DNA from: Marvania coccoides | Lineage: Eukaryota; Chlorophyta; Trebouxiophyceae; Chlorellales; Chlorellaceae | NCBI GenBank assembly: GCA_963854735.1 | Contig: OY978106.1 | Location: 186,001 to 250,000, forward strand | Reading direction: 5' to 3' | Length of the DNA: 64,000 bases | Shown here: piece after piece, positions 24,004-33,823 of the stretch | How positions within the stretch are numbered: position 1 is the stretch's first letter | Layout of the letters: each line of letters starts with the position of its first letter | Program-made: the position numbers and the translations under genes | The notes under the pieces: generated by a model | The model's input: only the letters and a program-made list of their open reading frames with translations | Told to the model about the DNA's origin: nothing | The model's database searches: none

Positions 24004-24371
24004 GCTGCCAGTATTGAGGTTTAACTTCACCCAAATTAATACGCGATCGAAGAGACGTGATTTAATCGCAACAATCTAATTTTTCACAGAAACCTCGTAG
24101 TAGCAGTGCGGGCGGTTGGTAAATTATAGTTGTATTCATTAATCGTGTCAGCTTTTTTTTTAATGATTAGCAGAAGTATTCAAATTTTTGTCAGTCTGTC
24201 TTACAGACAAGACAATTGCTCTTCTCTTCATCTCTTCTGAACAAGATGGCATTGCGCATTCCCTCACTAACACTCTAGTTTCTCTCTCCTTTTCATTTCA
24301 TTGCATAAATATTTAATTTCCCCCCCGTCGTGACATAAAAAGGGAAAGGGAGAAAAAAATAGGAAATGTTT
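24004..24371. other. Intergenic, MPND 5' side to APRT 3' side
   Basis: 368 bp, AT-rich, with C and A runs. Nothing recognised. Confidence 0.5.
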
Positions 24372-25201
24372 TCAAGCTAGGCCTCCTTCCGTGTCCTCCT
24401 TCTCCACCAATACGAACAGAGGGATTTCGCCCAGCTTGTCACGTCCATTGAGCTCTGGCAGCTCGATGATGCACCCGCAGCTGACTGTCTCAGCACCCGC
24501 TTTCTGAATCAGCTCAATGCCAGCTCCTGTATCAGTACAAACATGCCAATAAACATACTGTGATTAAAATTTGAATCAGTTAAAAGAAAGAAAAATAATA
24601 TAAAACTTACGCAGCGTTCCGCCGGTGGCTACGAGATCGTCAATCAGCACCACCTTCTGGCCAGGTTTCACAGCGCCGACGTGCATTTCAATGCGATCCG
24701 TGCTGTACTCGGTGATGTAGTCGGCATAGATAGTCTCTCCTGCGTTGCCGAGAGAGAACATGATGGCTAAGAAAAATTAATGCATGCCTGCGTAAAAAGC
24801 ACTCCATTACGATAACGCACCTGGCAGTTTGCCAGGCTTGCGCAAGGGGACGAATGGGACTTTGAGCGCCAGCGCAAGAGGTGCGCCAAAGATCAGGCCG
24901 CGAGCCTCGAAGCCTGAAAAAAGCAAAAAGCAAGGGCCCAACGGTGACAGAGTTGGGGGAGCACCCCGGCTGCTTTACAACAAACCTAACAAGTGCCCAT
25001 CGCGCGTGTCTTACCAGCGATGACATCTACGCGAGTGTCCTTGTATTGTTCATACAATATGTCGATCGAATGTTGAAATGCCTCGGGATGCAAAAGCAGA
25101 GTGGTGACATCTTGAAACATGATGCCCTTTTTGGGGAAGTCGGGAATTACCCTAATGGATTCTGAGATGGTCTGAATGCGAGCATCTTTGAAAGCAGCCA
25201 T
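24372..25201 (-). CDS. APRT: Adenine phosphoribosyltransferase
   Basis: Four short exons (25201-25015, 24913-24821, 24739-24611, 24526-24372), 187 aa, normal for the family. All joins keep frame. Landmarks: '[20 protein letters not shown]', 'FEARGLIFG', '[20 protein letters not shown]', and the PRPP-binding loop '[14 protein letters not shown]'. It continues through exon 4 as '[20 protein letters not shown]' and ends '[10 protein letters not shown]'. The enzyme salvages adenine to AMP using PRPP. No targeting peptide is apparent, so it is probably cytosolic. Confidence 0.97.
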
Positions 25202-25439
25202 CTAATTTTATTTTATTCTCTTGCAATGAGTTAAAGATTTTCGTCGTGAAATAGATGTTTGTAAAGCAGAGGAGACCGCTTTGAGAATGTATTATGTATA
25301 TTCAAATAAATTTAAATGGCAATTGCTATTTCAAGCATTTTTAGTATGCCAGACTGCAGCTGGCCCATGGTTGAGGTTTGCTTGCATTCAGGGCTGCCAT
25401 TTGATTCATTTGTTTACAAAACTCTACCATCAATGAAAA

Positions 25440-26442
25440 TTACTCGGCCATCCCACTTTCCGGCACAATTTCCGCCGTCCAGACCGGCAGCGCAGCGGAT
25501 TCGGCAGCCTTCAAAAACAGCGCCTTGACACCTGCCCATTTGCGCGGCACCTTCTCCACCGCCGCCTCCAGAGCCGCCATCACATTCTCCACGCATTCGG
25601 TCTCGCTCTGACTCGACCTCGCCACCCGCACGCTCAAGCTAGACCCTCCTGCAAGGTAAAGGTACGTCGCCTCGCACGCCCGCTTCACCTGCGCCCCCCA
25701 GTCGCTGCCCGCCGTCAGCTTCACCGGCACCGGCTGCTTCTTCTTCTTGAAGAAACTCTTTCCCAGCAGCTTCGGCAGCGACGGCAGTACCCGCTCGTCT
25801 GCCACGAAGAGGTCGTAGCTGTTGCACAGCTGCCGCTTGGACTCAAAACTCTCGTACTTGGTCTTCAGCTTCGATACGCCAATCACTTTGGCCACGCCAG
25901 CAGTCTCCTCCGCACGGACCTTGGCCTTGGCCGCCTTGTGGCCCTCGCCTGAAGAGGAGGAGGAGGAGGAAATGAAATCATGTGAGACAGTGTGCGAGGA
26001 AACAAAAAGAGAAAAAATGAAAGAGAAAAGGCTGCTGCAGGAGCGCTAAAGAGTACCTTTCAGGTCCTTAACGATGAGGCATACATCTGTGCCTTCTGTG
26101 CTGTAGATGGGGTGAGGGAGGGGCAGCCTGATGGGCTTGTCGTTCCGCTTCCCTTCGGGGATTTTTTTCAGAGCAATAGTCTGTGCGAAACCATAAACAA
26201 AATGATGGATTTGGAAAGGGTTATGTTCATGTATATTGGCGCTGATAATTGCTCAAAATCGATGCCAGAAGCATATATTTTGGGGCGGATGCAAACTGGA
26301 TTCGAGTGTTCCTCACCAAGTACAGGAGCTCGTCCTCTTCCAGCAGGTTTGAGCTATCATCCTTCTGTTTTCCAATATATTTCAACAGCGCAGCCACCGC
26401 TTTCCGCACTTGTTTCTTGTCCACCTGCTCGATGCCTGGCAT
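25440..26442 (-). CDS. Ribosomal L1-domain protein (RSL1D1/UTP30-like, ribosome biogenesis)
   Basis: Three exons (26442-26317, 26180-26057, 25948-25440), 252 aa. The L1 fold is read as 'IALKKIPEGKRNDKPIRLPL', 'EGTDVCLIVKDLKGEGHKAA', 'VIGVSKLKTKYESFESKRQL', 'YDLFVADERVLPSLPKLLGK', then 'FFKKKKQPVPVKL'. This is the nucleolar L1-domain family (RSL1D1/Cic1/Utp30), not the ribosomal L10A protein itself, because of the 'FVADERVLPSLPKLLGK' block (family knowledge). Likely a pre-rRNA processing factor. The exon 3 acceptor tract is a GAGGAG repeat on the plus strand. Confidence 0.88.
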
Positions 26443-26603
26443 TATTTTTATTCCGCAGCACTTGATTACAATGAAATTCCTTGGTTCGTTTCAGCAATAA
26501 AATTTAAGAATCTATATCATTGGTGGCCCGTATTGGTGGCCAAATTTGCGTTAAAAAAAGCATGGCGGCGTGCATTCTTCCTCCTCTTCTATTTGAACTT
26601 CCT

Positions 26604-29600
26604 TCAGACTTCTGTGATGTTCATGGCGTTCTTCACCAGCTTGCCCTTTTCGCTCATGTACCGCTCCTGCTCCTCCTGCGCTCGTCGCACGTACACCCTC
26701 CTCTCATCGTCAGACAATGATCTCCATCGGGTCGCCACGCGCTGAATGAAGGGCAGCTTGGGACCCTCCTCTGCCAGCGACGGCGGCTCCCTCTGGAACT
26801 TCTCAGACATATCGTGCATGAATATGGTGTACGGGGTGCGCGGCCGCTTCAGCTCAGCTGCAAAAGGAAAAGGAAAAACAAACATTGACGATTGAGAAAA
26901 CTGACAAATGCGACTCTTCCAAAAGGAATATTACGAGCGAATAGCAATAGAGCTATAGTAGTATTATATCAACTCACAAAGAAATCCGGTGGCGATTGCA
27001 GCGAAACCCTTCTTTGCCTTGAGCTCTGCCACCATTTTCGTCCTGTCGGCATCGCTCAGCTCCTCCCACGCCTTGCCACTGGCCTGCAGCAGCCCCGTGC
27101 GCTCCAGCTGGTACCGCTGCCTGTCCAGCTCCACCTCACGGTCGTACTTTTCTCTCACCTCAGCATCCACAGCACTCCAGGCCTCGCTCAATGCCTTCAT
27201 GCGCTCGCGGGGATTCACTCCCTTGTGGTCAGCAATGTGATCTACAGAAAAGTAGGGACAGCAATCAGTAGTTCGGTAAATAAAAAAGGAAAAAACATGA
27301 AATTTGTCTCCTCATCAACCCACCCCTGAGGTAGAACTGGAAGGCGCTCCGTGTGCGGGTGATCTTCTTTCCAGACGGCGGCTCCTTCTTAATGCCAGAT
27401 TTAGAATCTATATCTGCACCGTCGTCGTCTGTGTCATCGTCTGCGACCACGTCCTCTGTCTTTGGCTTCGCCTTCCTCCCGCGCTTCTTCTTCACCACCG
27501 GCTGGCCTTCTGCGGCCGCTTTTGCCGTCTTTCTCGCCACCTGCCGATCGGCCAGCATCAGCAGCGCCATGGCCCCGTCCATCGTCAGCAGCAATGGGTT
27601 CATCTCCTTGGGCACGCTGCGTTTCACTCTGCCGTGGATCACAAATGGGCCGAACTTGCCATTGCGAACCTCCACTGGCATCCCGGTCTCAGGGTGGTCC
27701 CCCAGGTGCCTGGGCAGGGACAACAGCGCCAAGGCATACTCCAGGGTCACAGAACGCATGCTCATGACGCCTTTGGGCATCGGAACACGCCGCATGTCAT
27801 GCTCGCGATCGGCGCCCAGCTGCAGGTACGGACCAAAGGGGCCGTGGCGGGCGAAAATCTCGCGCCCCTCGGCGTCGCGGCCCACCAACCGCACGGAACC
27901 CCGCATGCCGTACTTCTCCGCCAGCTCCATGCCTACCAAGTGGCTATTTTCTTCGTCCGATTTTTCACCGCTGCGCTCGCCGCCGTCCCGAGCCTTTGCT
28001 GAGATAGCTGGAGGGATGTCGGACTCCGGAATGACAGGGCGCTGAAATGAGCACTGCGGAAAGGTGCTGCACCCCACAAAGGGCCCGCCTCGATGCGACA
28101 GCTTGAGGGTGAGCGGGCTGCCGCAGGTTGGGCACGCACGGTAAGGGAAAAATGTGAGAGGGGCTGGAACCTCCACGCCATCAGCTTCGCCTGCTGCTGC
28201 TACGGCTTCGGCGCCGTCTTGGAGGGCCAGCGGGGCCACGGGCACGGGGCGCCCAAAAAGCAGCACCTCCAGCTCCTCGTTCAACGCGGTGATGACTTCG
28301 GTGCCTGTCAAGCTGCCCAACTCGTTCACCCGCTCGTGGAACGGTCCCCAAAATGCGCCCAACACCTCTCTCCACTCCTTCTCGCCTGCGCACACCTCAT
28401 CCAGGTCCCCCTCCAGCTGGCTACTGAAGCCGATGTCAACATACTGCGGGAAGTGTCGGACAAGAAAGGAAGAAAGCACGCGACCCAAAGGCTCAGCGTG
28501 CAGCGCACGGCCTTCTTTGCGCACGTACCGCCGCGCCTGCAGCAGCTTGAGGGTGGGGGCGTACGTGGAGGGCCGCCCCACCCCAGCCTCCTCCATTGCC
28601 TTCACCAAAGTCCCTTCTGTGTAGCGAGCAGGGGGGCGGGTCTCATGGAGAGCTGCTTCCGGGTCGTGCACAGCCACAGCAGCATCTTGTTGCAACTTAT
28701 CCAGTGCTGCTGCAGCCGCTTCTCCCGTCAGTAACTGAACCCCGCTGCTGCCTCCAAAACCACCATTTTCTTCTCCGCCTCCTTCGTCTTCAGCCTCTCC
28801 AACATCTTCAGCCGCACCAATGACGGTTTGAACCACTCCATGCGCTGCTAAGAACCCAGGAAAAATGGGGTAGCTGGCTGTGGCGTGCAGAGTCAAGCTG
28901 CCATCGCTGCTCTTGAAATCTGCAGCCACGCCCATGATTCTAGCGCTGGCCATTTGGCTGGCCAAGGCACGTGCACGAATGAGCGAGTACAGCGACGCAG
29001 CCGCAGGCTCAAACCCCAGCTCTGCCAGGGCAGCGCTAGTGGTAGCGGGATCAGTGGGCCTGATGGCTTCGTGAGCCTCTTGAGCGTTCTTGGAGCGGGT
29101 GGAGTAAGCGCGGGGCTGCTGCGAGAGATATTCTGCGCCGTGGATGTTTTCCACCGCCTCACACAGAGCATCCACAGCGTGAGGCGCAATAAACACACCA
29201 TCTGTTCGCATGTACGTGATTAGGCCGCCTTCATACAGCTTCTGTGCCAGCTGCATGGTGCGCACAGCCCCCATCCCGAGCTTTCGATTAGCTTCCTGCT
29301 GCAGCGTGCTCGTAGTAAAGGGCGGCGGTGGGTGGCGGGCTGACTCTCGCCTATTGACAGCAGTCACCGAAAAAGAGGCTTCCGTCACGCGGGAACGCAC
29401 GGCCTCCGCCACAGATTCATTTAGAAACCCAGGCGTTGGCGGAGGCACTCCGTCCACGCTCGTCAGCGTCGTCAAAACTCTGTTGTCGTCACCCCTCTCT
29501 CCACAAATATCAACTGCAGCTTGGATAGTCCAATAGCGATGCGAAATGAAGCTCTCGATGGCCGCCTCTCGATCCGTCACCATGCGGAGTGCCACAGACT

Positions 29601-30252
29601 GGACCCGACCCGCAGACCTCGCGCCTGGGAGTTTCCGCCAAAGCAGCGGGGACAGCGTAAATCCAAACAGGTAGTCCAGGGCACGGCGAGCCATGTACGC
29701 CTCAACCAACGGCACCAGCACCTCCCTGGGAGACGCCAGCGCGGCTTCCACCGCGGTTTTTGTCACTTCCGTAAAAGTAATCCGCTGGGGAGAAACATTG
29801 GGCGGCAGCGCTCCCGCCTTGCGCAACTGCTCAACCAAATGCCAGGAAATGGCTTCTCCCTCGCGATCAGGGTCGGTAGCAAGGAAGAGACGTGGGGCGG
29901 ATGCCACGGCAGCCGCTATTTCAGCTATGCGAGGTTTGGCATCGTCCGAAAGCTCCCAGCGCATTGCGAAATTGGACTCTGGCTGAACGCTGCCTGCTTT
30001 GGCCGGGAGGTCGCGGATGTGGCCATAGCTGGCCAACACGCGGTAATTGGAACCCAGGTACTCTTGAATCTTCCTGGCTTTCGCTGGAGACTCGACCAAG
30101 AGGACAGCAGGGGCAGTGGCTGTGGCGGAGGGGGCAGGCGAAGAGGCTGCGCTGGCGAAAAAGCGGGTGGAAAATCGAGACAACGATAATATCGGGCGGG
30201 GAAACATGCACGAAAATGTTCTCACAGGAGCACAGGAGCTAGACATCTGCAA
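26604..30252 (-). CDS. Organelle-type DNA topoisomerase IA fused to two C-terminal HMG-box-like domains
   Basis: Three exons (30252-27324, 27241-26978, 26857-26604), 1148 aa; the ATG at 30246 is an alternative start. A transit-like leader ('FPRPILSLSRFSTRFFASAA') precedes the TOPRIM domain ('VLLVESPAKARKIQEYLG', 'ATDPDREGEA' with its acidic triad). The catalytic Tyr is about residue 347 in 'GLITYMRTDG'. A zinc finger ('CPTCGSPLTLKL' ... 'GCSTFPQCSF') and TopA C-terminal repeats ('FGPYLQLGADREHDMR', 'GKFGPFVIHGRVKRSV') follow. A basic, acidic-patched linker leads across two in-phase splices to an HMG box ('RSAFQFYLRDHIADHKGVNP', 'LSEAWSAVDAEVREKY') and a second, looser one ('LKRPRTPYTIFMHDM', 'WRSLSDDERRVYVRRA'). 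Likely it relaxes plastid or mitochondrial DNA. Confidence 0.88.
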
Positions 30253-30954
30253 TTGAATAAAAATTGAGGCGATGGTGAAAGAGAGGCGGCGGGCGGAAGA
30301 AGAGAGAGGCGGGACGAAAAATTTAATTGAAATGCTGTAGCGTTCAAATGGCTAATAAATTCAACTCGCCATAAGATGAAAATGTGCTGTCATCAAGGAT
30401 TCGTTTGTAGAGTGCGGTCCGCAGTTGCTGAACATCTTTCATCACTTCGAACAGAACTTTTGACTATTCTTTAGGACCTCATCATTTAGGCTTGCTGAAC
30501 TTGTCCTTGATTTTTCAAATGAATTCGAAACGAGAAAGAGAAGAGGGGGGAGTTGTTGTTTCAAGATGTGAATTATCATAATAATTTTTAATTTATTTAA
30601 AAACAACCCAGGAGGATAGGTAACGTGGATAATATTATTTTACTATAAAACAATATACAAAAACAATATTATTGCAAGCAGCATGAATTGAGGACCATTT
30701 TTTTTTTTTTTGAAAATTGATATGCTTTTCCATGTTCTCTCGAAATCGAACAATTTCTAACAATTCATCCATGGCATCAACTAATTAAGGGTAGCATAGT
30801 CAAACTGCATACTAAAAAATCAACCCAAGCTTTCAATCTGCCCTTGAACTGCCCTGAGAGGGGTTGCATGGCAGCGGGAGGACATCAGGAATGCTCAATT
30901 TAATTTACAGGCTTATAAGGTGTATTTTTGGTATTGCGTAACAGCTGCTGAGTG
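30253..30954. other. Gene-free AT-rich DNA upstream of topoisomerase gene
   Basis: The topoisomerase promoter must be here. Apart from A/T runs, no feature recognised. Confidence 0.5.
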
Positions 30955-31157
30955 GAAGAGCCCCGAAGGTCGCCGTGCCAAGACCCCAGGCTCCCGTCCC
31001 GCTACAGTAAGGCTGTTAAGCTCACCTCCAACCGCAAGATTAACCCCAGTTACTGGACTTACGGAAAGAGGACTCGCCGCCTACAGTGAAAGGCTTCGGC
31101 CCCTGCCGTCTGCGTCCCCTGTGGCCCGACCGACGCACAAAACAGGTGCATGCAAAA
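30955..31157 (+). repeat. Dispersed repeat family A, copy 4 (diverged)
   Basis: Shares with the 50 kb copy the order 'GTGCCAAGACCCC', 'CTACAGTAAGGC', 'AACCCCAGTTA', 'GGCCCCTGCC', 'CGACCGACG' and 'AAACAGGTGCATGCA'. It runs straight into family B copy 1. Confidence 0.55.
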
Positions 31158-31196
31158 CGAGCTTAATTATCCTCGGGGTGCACTGGGCATACATAC
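31158..31196 (+). repeat. Family B repeat, copy 1
   Basis: Roughly 38-bp motif starting 'CGAGCTTAATTATCCTCGGG' and ending 'CACTGGGCATACA'. First of seven copies between 31.1 and 33.8 kb. Confidence 0.75.
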
Positions 31197-31286
31197 GAGG
31201 GAAACCTTTGAGTAGGGACAGTGCACCTACTATAGGGCGTCTTTATACGCAGCCACAATCTACAGAAGAATTGGAATCGGTCTTTG

Positions 31287-31318
31287 ATTGTGGTACACTC
31301 TATTGAGTGTACCACAAT
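31287..31318. repeat. Perfect 14-bp inverted repeat (hairpin, 4-nt loop)
   Basis: Left arm ATTGTGGTACACTC (31287-31300), loop TATT, right arm GAGTGTACCACAAT (31305-31318). The arms are exact complements. It sits 26 bp before the extended family B copy 2. Confidence 0.9.
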
Positions 31319-31343
31319 AGGTCATGGACGATGAGAAACCTTT

Positions 31344-31457
31344 GAGTAGGAACAGGCACCTACTACAGGCGTCCTCCCCCTGGGGTCTCTTAAATCCTAT
31401 TTTTGTTTAGAAATAGGACGAGCTTAATTATCCTCGGAGTATATTGGGCATATGAAA
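31344..31457 (+). repeat. Extended family B repeat, copy 2 (left member of an inverted pair)
   Basis: About 114 bp: 'GAGTAGGAACAGGCACCTAC', 'AGGCGTCCTCCC', 'TCTTAAATCCTATTTTTG', 'TTAATTATCCTCGGAGTATA' and 'TTGGGCATATGAAA'. It matches the reverse complement of 33715-33823 at roughly 85-90% by eye. Confidence 0.8.
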
Positions 31458-32780
31458 TACAAGAAACAACGAATATTAAGAAAAGAAACCAAGAAAAAAC
31501 GGAAAATTCAAAGTATTATGTCCAGCCACATATATGAACAAAGAAAATCCAGGAGGCGACGATCGCAAAACGCCTGGTCAAAGTACAAGCTTGAGAACAA
31601 GTGCCGACCAGGCACCCCATCTCCATACACTCCGTATTAAAATAACCAGGTACGAAGTTGGTCCGCCCCAGCCGCGGCTGGCTTGAACCAGGAAACACGT
31701 CAAGTGACCGAAACAAACATACGGCCCAAACAATGATGGAGTAAAGGGTTATAGATAAAGTCAAGGTTGAAAAAAGGGTACATCGAGAAAATCGCCAGCA
31801 AGAAAAACCAATACATCAGCAGCGCCATATGCGAAGGCATCAATCATTACGCGTGATGCAGGAGGCGGCCAAAACTGGTGCGTCGCGCAGCCGCCGGGCA
31901 CAGGATGAGATACCGAAGTGGAGACCAAAATAAGGCTATCGACAATACCCAGGCGATGGGAACACCTGGGCGCCTGATAGGAGAAAATCCATCGCATGGA
32001 GAGAGCAGTGCACCCTGAAAAGCAGAAATGGAAAGGTGGGTCGGAATGTGTCAGGGAAACTTCATATGTCGGTCGTTCTATCAATAGGTTTGCATCTTGC
32101 AGACTTCTAATTGTGCAAACTTGCATTTTGCGATATTCATGCAGACTTGCGCATATTGCTTACCCGTGATCCGCCTTCGTGAATCCATGCATCTTGCTGG
32201 TAAATTCATTCGTGCGGTGAGATGATGAAATTATGTATTATTTGTCCAACGAATTTTGCAGCTTCTACTTCTCTTGCATGAATTTTCAAGACATTGGCGC
32301 AAAATTAAAAGGACGCCGACAACTATTGCCGAACAAATATTGGAAATTTCCCTAGAAAATGCTCTAAATGTATATTGCGTGGCAGTCAAGGAAACATGAT
32401 TTATCCGTGCAAAAACAAATAACTGAACTGTACACGTAAACATTAAGCGCCAGGAATAATGAAATGAAAAAAGATGCGTTGAGGCATACGCAAATGCGCT
32501 TCCGTACATAAATAAATACATACATTTATTACAGGGTATATGATGAATTACAGGGTAAACGGAAGAAAAGTAGCATGGTATATTATATATGCGGTAAAAT
32601 ATTAGAACCCTTAAATATGCGGTGAGGTACGTTATATTCTTGGTATGCATGCCGTCAATTCAATATGTAAGGATAGAAACTATGAAATTATATATATATA
32701 GCGCCGTTGATGAAATGCGCAATATCCATTCATGCGCTAATCGTAATAGTACCAAATCGAGCATGTAGCATATAGCTTCA

Positions 32781-32822
32781 CCGTGCTTAATCATCCTCGG
32801 GGTAAACTGGGCATATGAAAAA
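32781..32822 (+). repeat. Family B repeat, copy 3
   Basis: 'GTGCTTAATCATCCTCGGGG' then 'AAACTGGGCATATGAAA'. Followed at 32866 by 'GTCATGGACGA', also seen at 31321 before copy 2. Confidence 0.75.
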
Positions 32823-32908
32823 TATAGCACAATCTAGAATGAGGCTAAACGCGCGTCATGGACGACTAAAACAGCGACTGGTGATGGGCACCGACTGCTC
32901 GCGTCTCA

Positions 32909-32955
32909 TCGAGCTTAATTAATATTCCCCGGGGCACATTGGCATGTGAATATAT
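32909..32955 (+). repeat. Family B repeat, copy 4 (diverged)
   Basis: 'TCGAGCTTAATTAATATTCC' then 'GGGGCACATTGGCATGTGAA'. A small insertion splits the core. Confidence 0.6.
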
Positions 32956-33234
32956 ATAACACACGTTAGCATAGCTGGATAGTACTTGCGAAGTAATGAT
33001 ATGAATTAAGGTTTATCTCACGAAGTATTATTCTGCGCGTCTGTATAGCGTTGGCCTTTTATCGGTTTCCCCGAGTTAAGGGCTTTACCGAATTTTCTCT
33101 ATAGACGTCATAGGCTGACAGCATACAAATACCTTTTAAGAACTATCGCTGGGTTAAGAAATGAGATTGCCTGGGGCCAGCAGCATATGCCAGGTGTTTT
33201 AGCACAGGCTGTCAGCCCCAGACTGATTGATTCC

Positions 33235-33328
33235 CTCCTGCCCGGGGACTCTTAACTTAAATCATATTTTTGTTTAGAACAAGGACGAGCTTCATTATCC
33301 TCGGTTTGAATTGGGCATATGAAATACC
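33235..33328 (+). repeat. Extended family B repeat, copy 5
   Basis: Carries the upstream part ('GGGGACTCTTAACTTAAATC', 'ATTTTTGTTTAGAA') and the core ('GACGAGCTTCATTATCCTCG', 'TTGGGCATATGAAATAC'). Confidence 0.75.
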
Positions 33329-33370
33329 TTTTTTTAGTGTTTAGACTCCGGACAGAGACGGCAACAAAGG

Positions 33371-33478
33371 CCGATCTCCTACAGAAGGCGCTCCTATAGA
33401 GAGACCTGCAAGGCGACGTGCCACTCCCCGCCACAGCAAGGCGGGGTACCCCCTTCCATCCGTGGGATCAACCTCAGG
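33371..33478 (+). repeat. Dispersed repeat family A, copy 2
   Basis: Best match to the 10.5 kb copy: 'CTCCTACAGAAGGCGCTCCT', 'GACCTGCAAGGCGACGTGCC', 'CCGCCACAGCAAGGC', 'CCATCCGTGGGATCAACCTC'. It lies between family B copies 5 and 6 and has no octamer tail. Confidence 0.75.
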
Positions 33479-33499
33479 TAAAGGTTGAAAGATACAATT

Positions 33500-33548
33500 A
33501 CAGCTTAATTATCCTCGGAGTATTATATATATATTGGGCATATGAAAA
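33500..33548 (+). repeat. Family B repeat, copy 6
   Basis: 'CAGCTTAATTATCCTCGGAG', a short (TA)n insertion, then 'TTGGGCATATGAAA'. Confidence 0.75.
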
Positions 33549-33714
33549 AAATACCAAACAGACCATTATTCGTTGATTATCTATGCGGAGAATTGTCGGC
33601 GGTTAGCCTCCTTTCCGTTGGTGAGTAGTTCTATTTCTATTTCAGATGTTGGGTGCTTTTTACCTTCGAAATTTTTCCGCGGCGAATGTGTGTATTAAGA
33701 TTCGCAATTTTTTC

Positions 33715-33823
33715 ATATGCCCAATATACTCCAAGGATAATTAATTTGTCATATTTCTAAACAAAAATAAGATTTAAGAGTCCCCAGTGGGAGGACGCCT
33801 GTAGTAGGCGCCGGTTCCTACTC
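33715..33823 (-). repeat. Extended family B repeat, copy 7 (inverted)
   Basis: The only copy in reverse orientation. Plus strand: 'TTCATATGCCCAATATACTC', 'AAACAAAAATAAGATTTAAG', 'GAGGACGCCTGTAGTAGGCG'. It pairs with 31344-31457 to bracket about 2.3 kb. Confidence 0.8.

Noticed and set aside
30920..31306. 128-codon plus-strand frame at the start of the repeat island
   Set aside because: It covers family A copy 4 and family B copy 1; the same DNA in other copies does not keep the frame.
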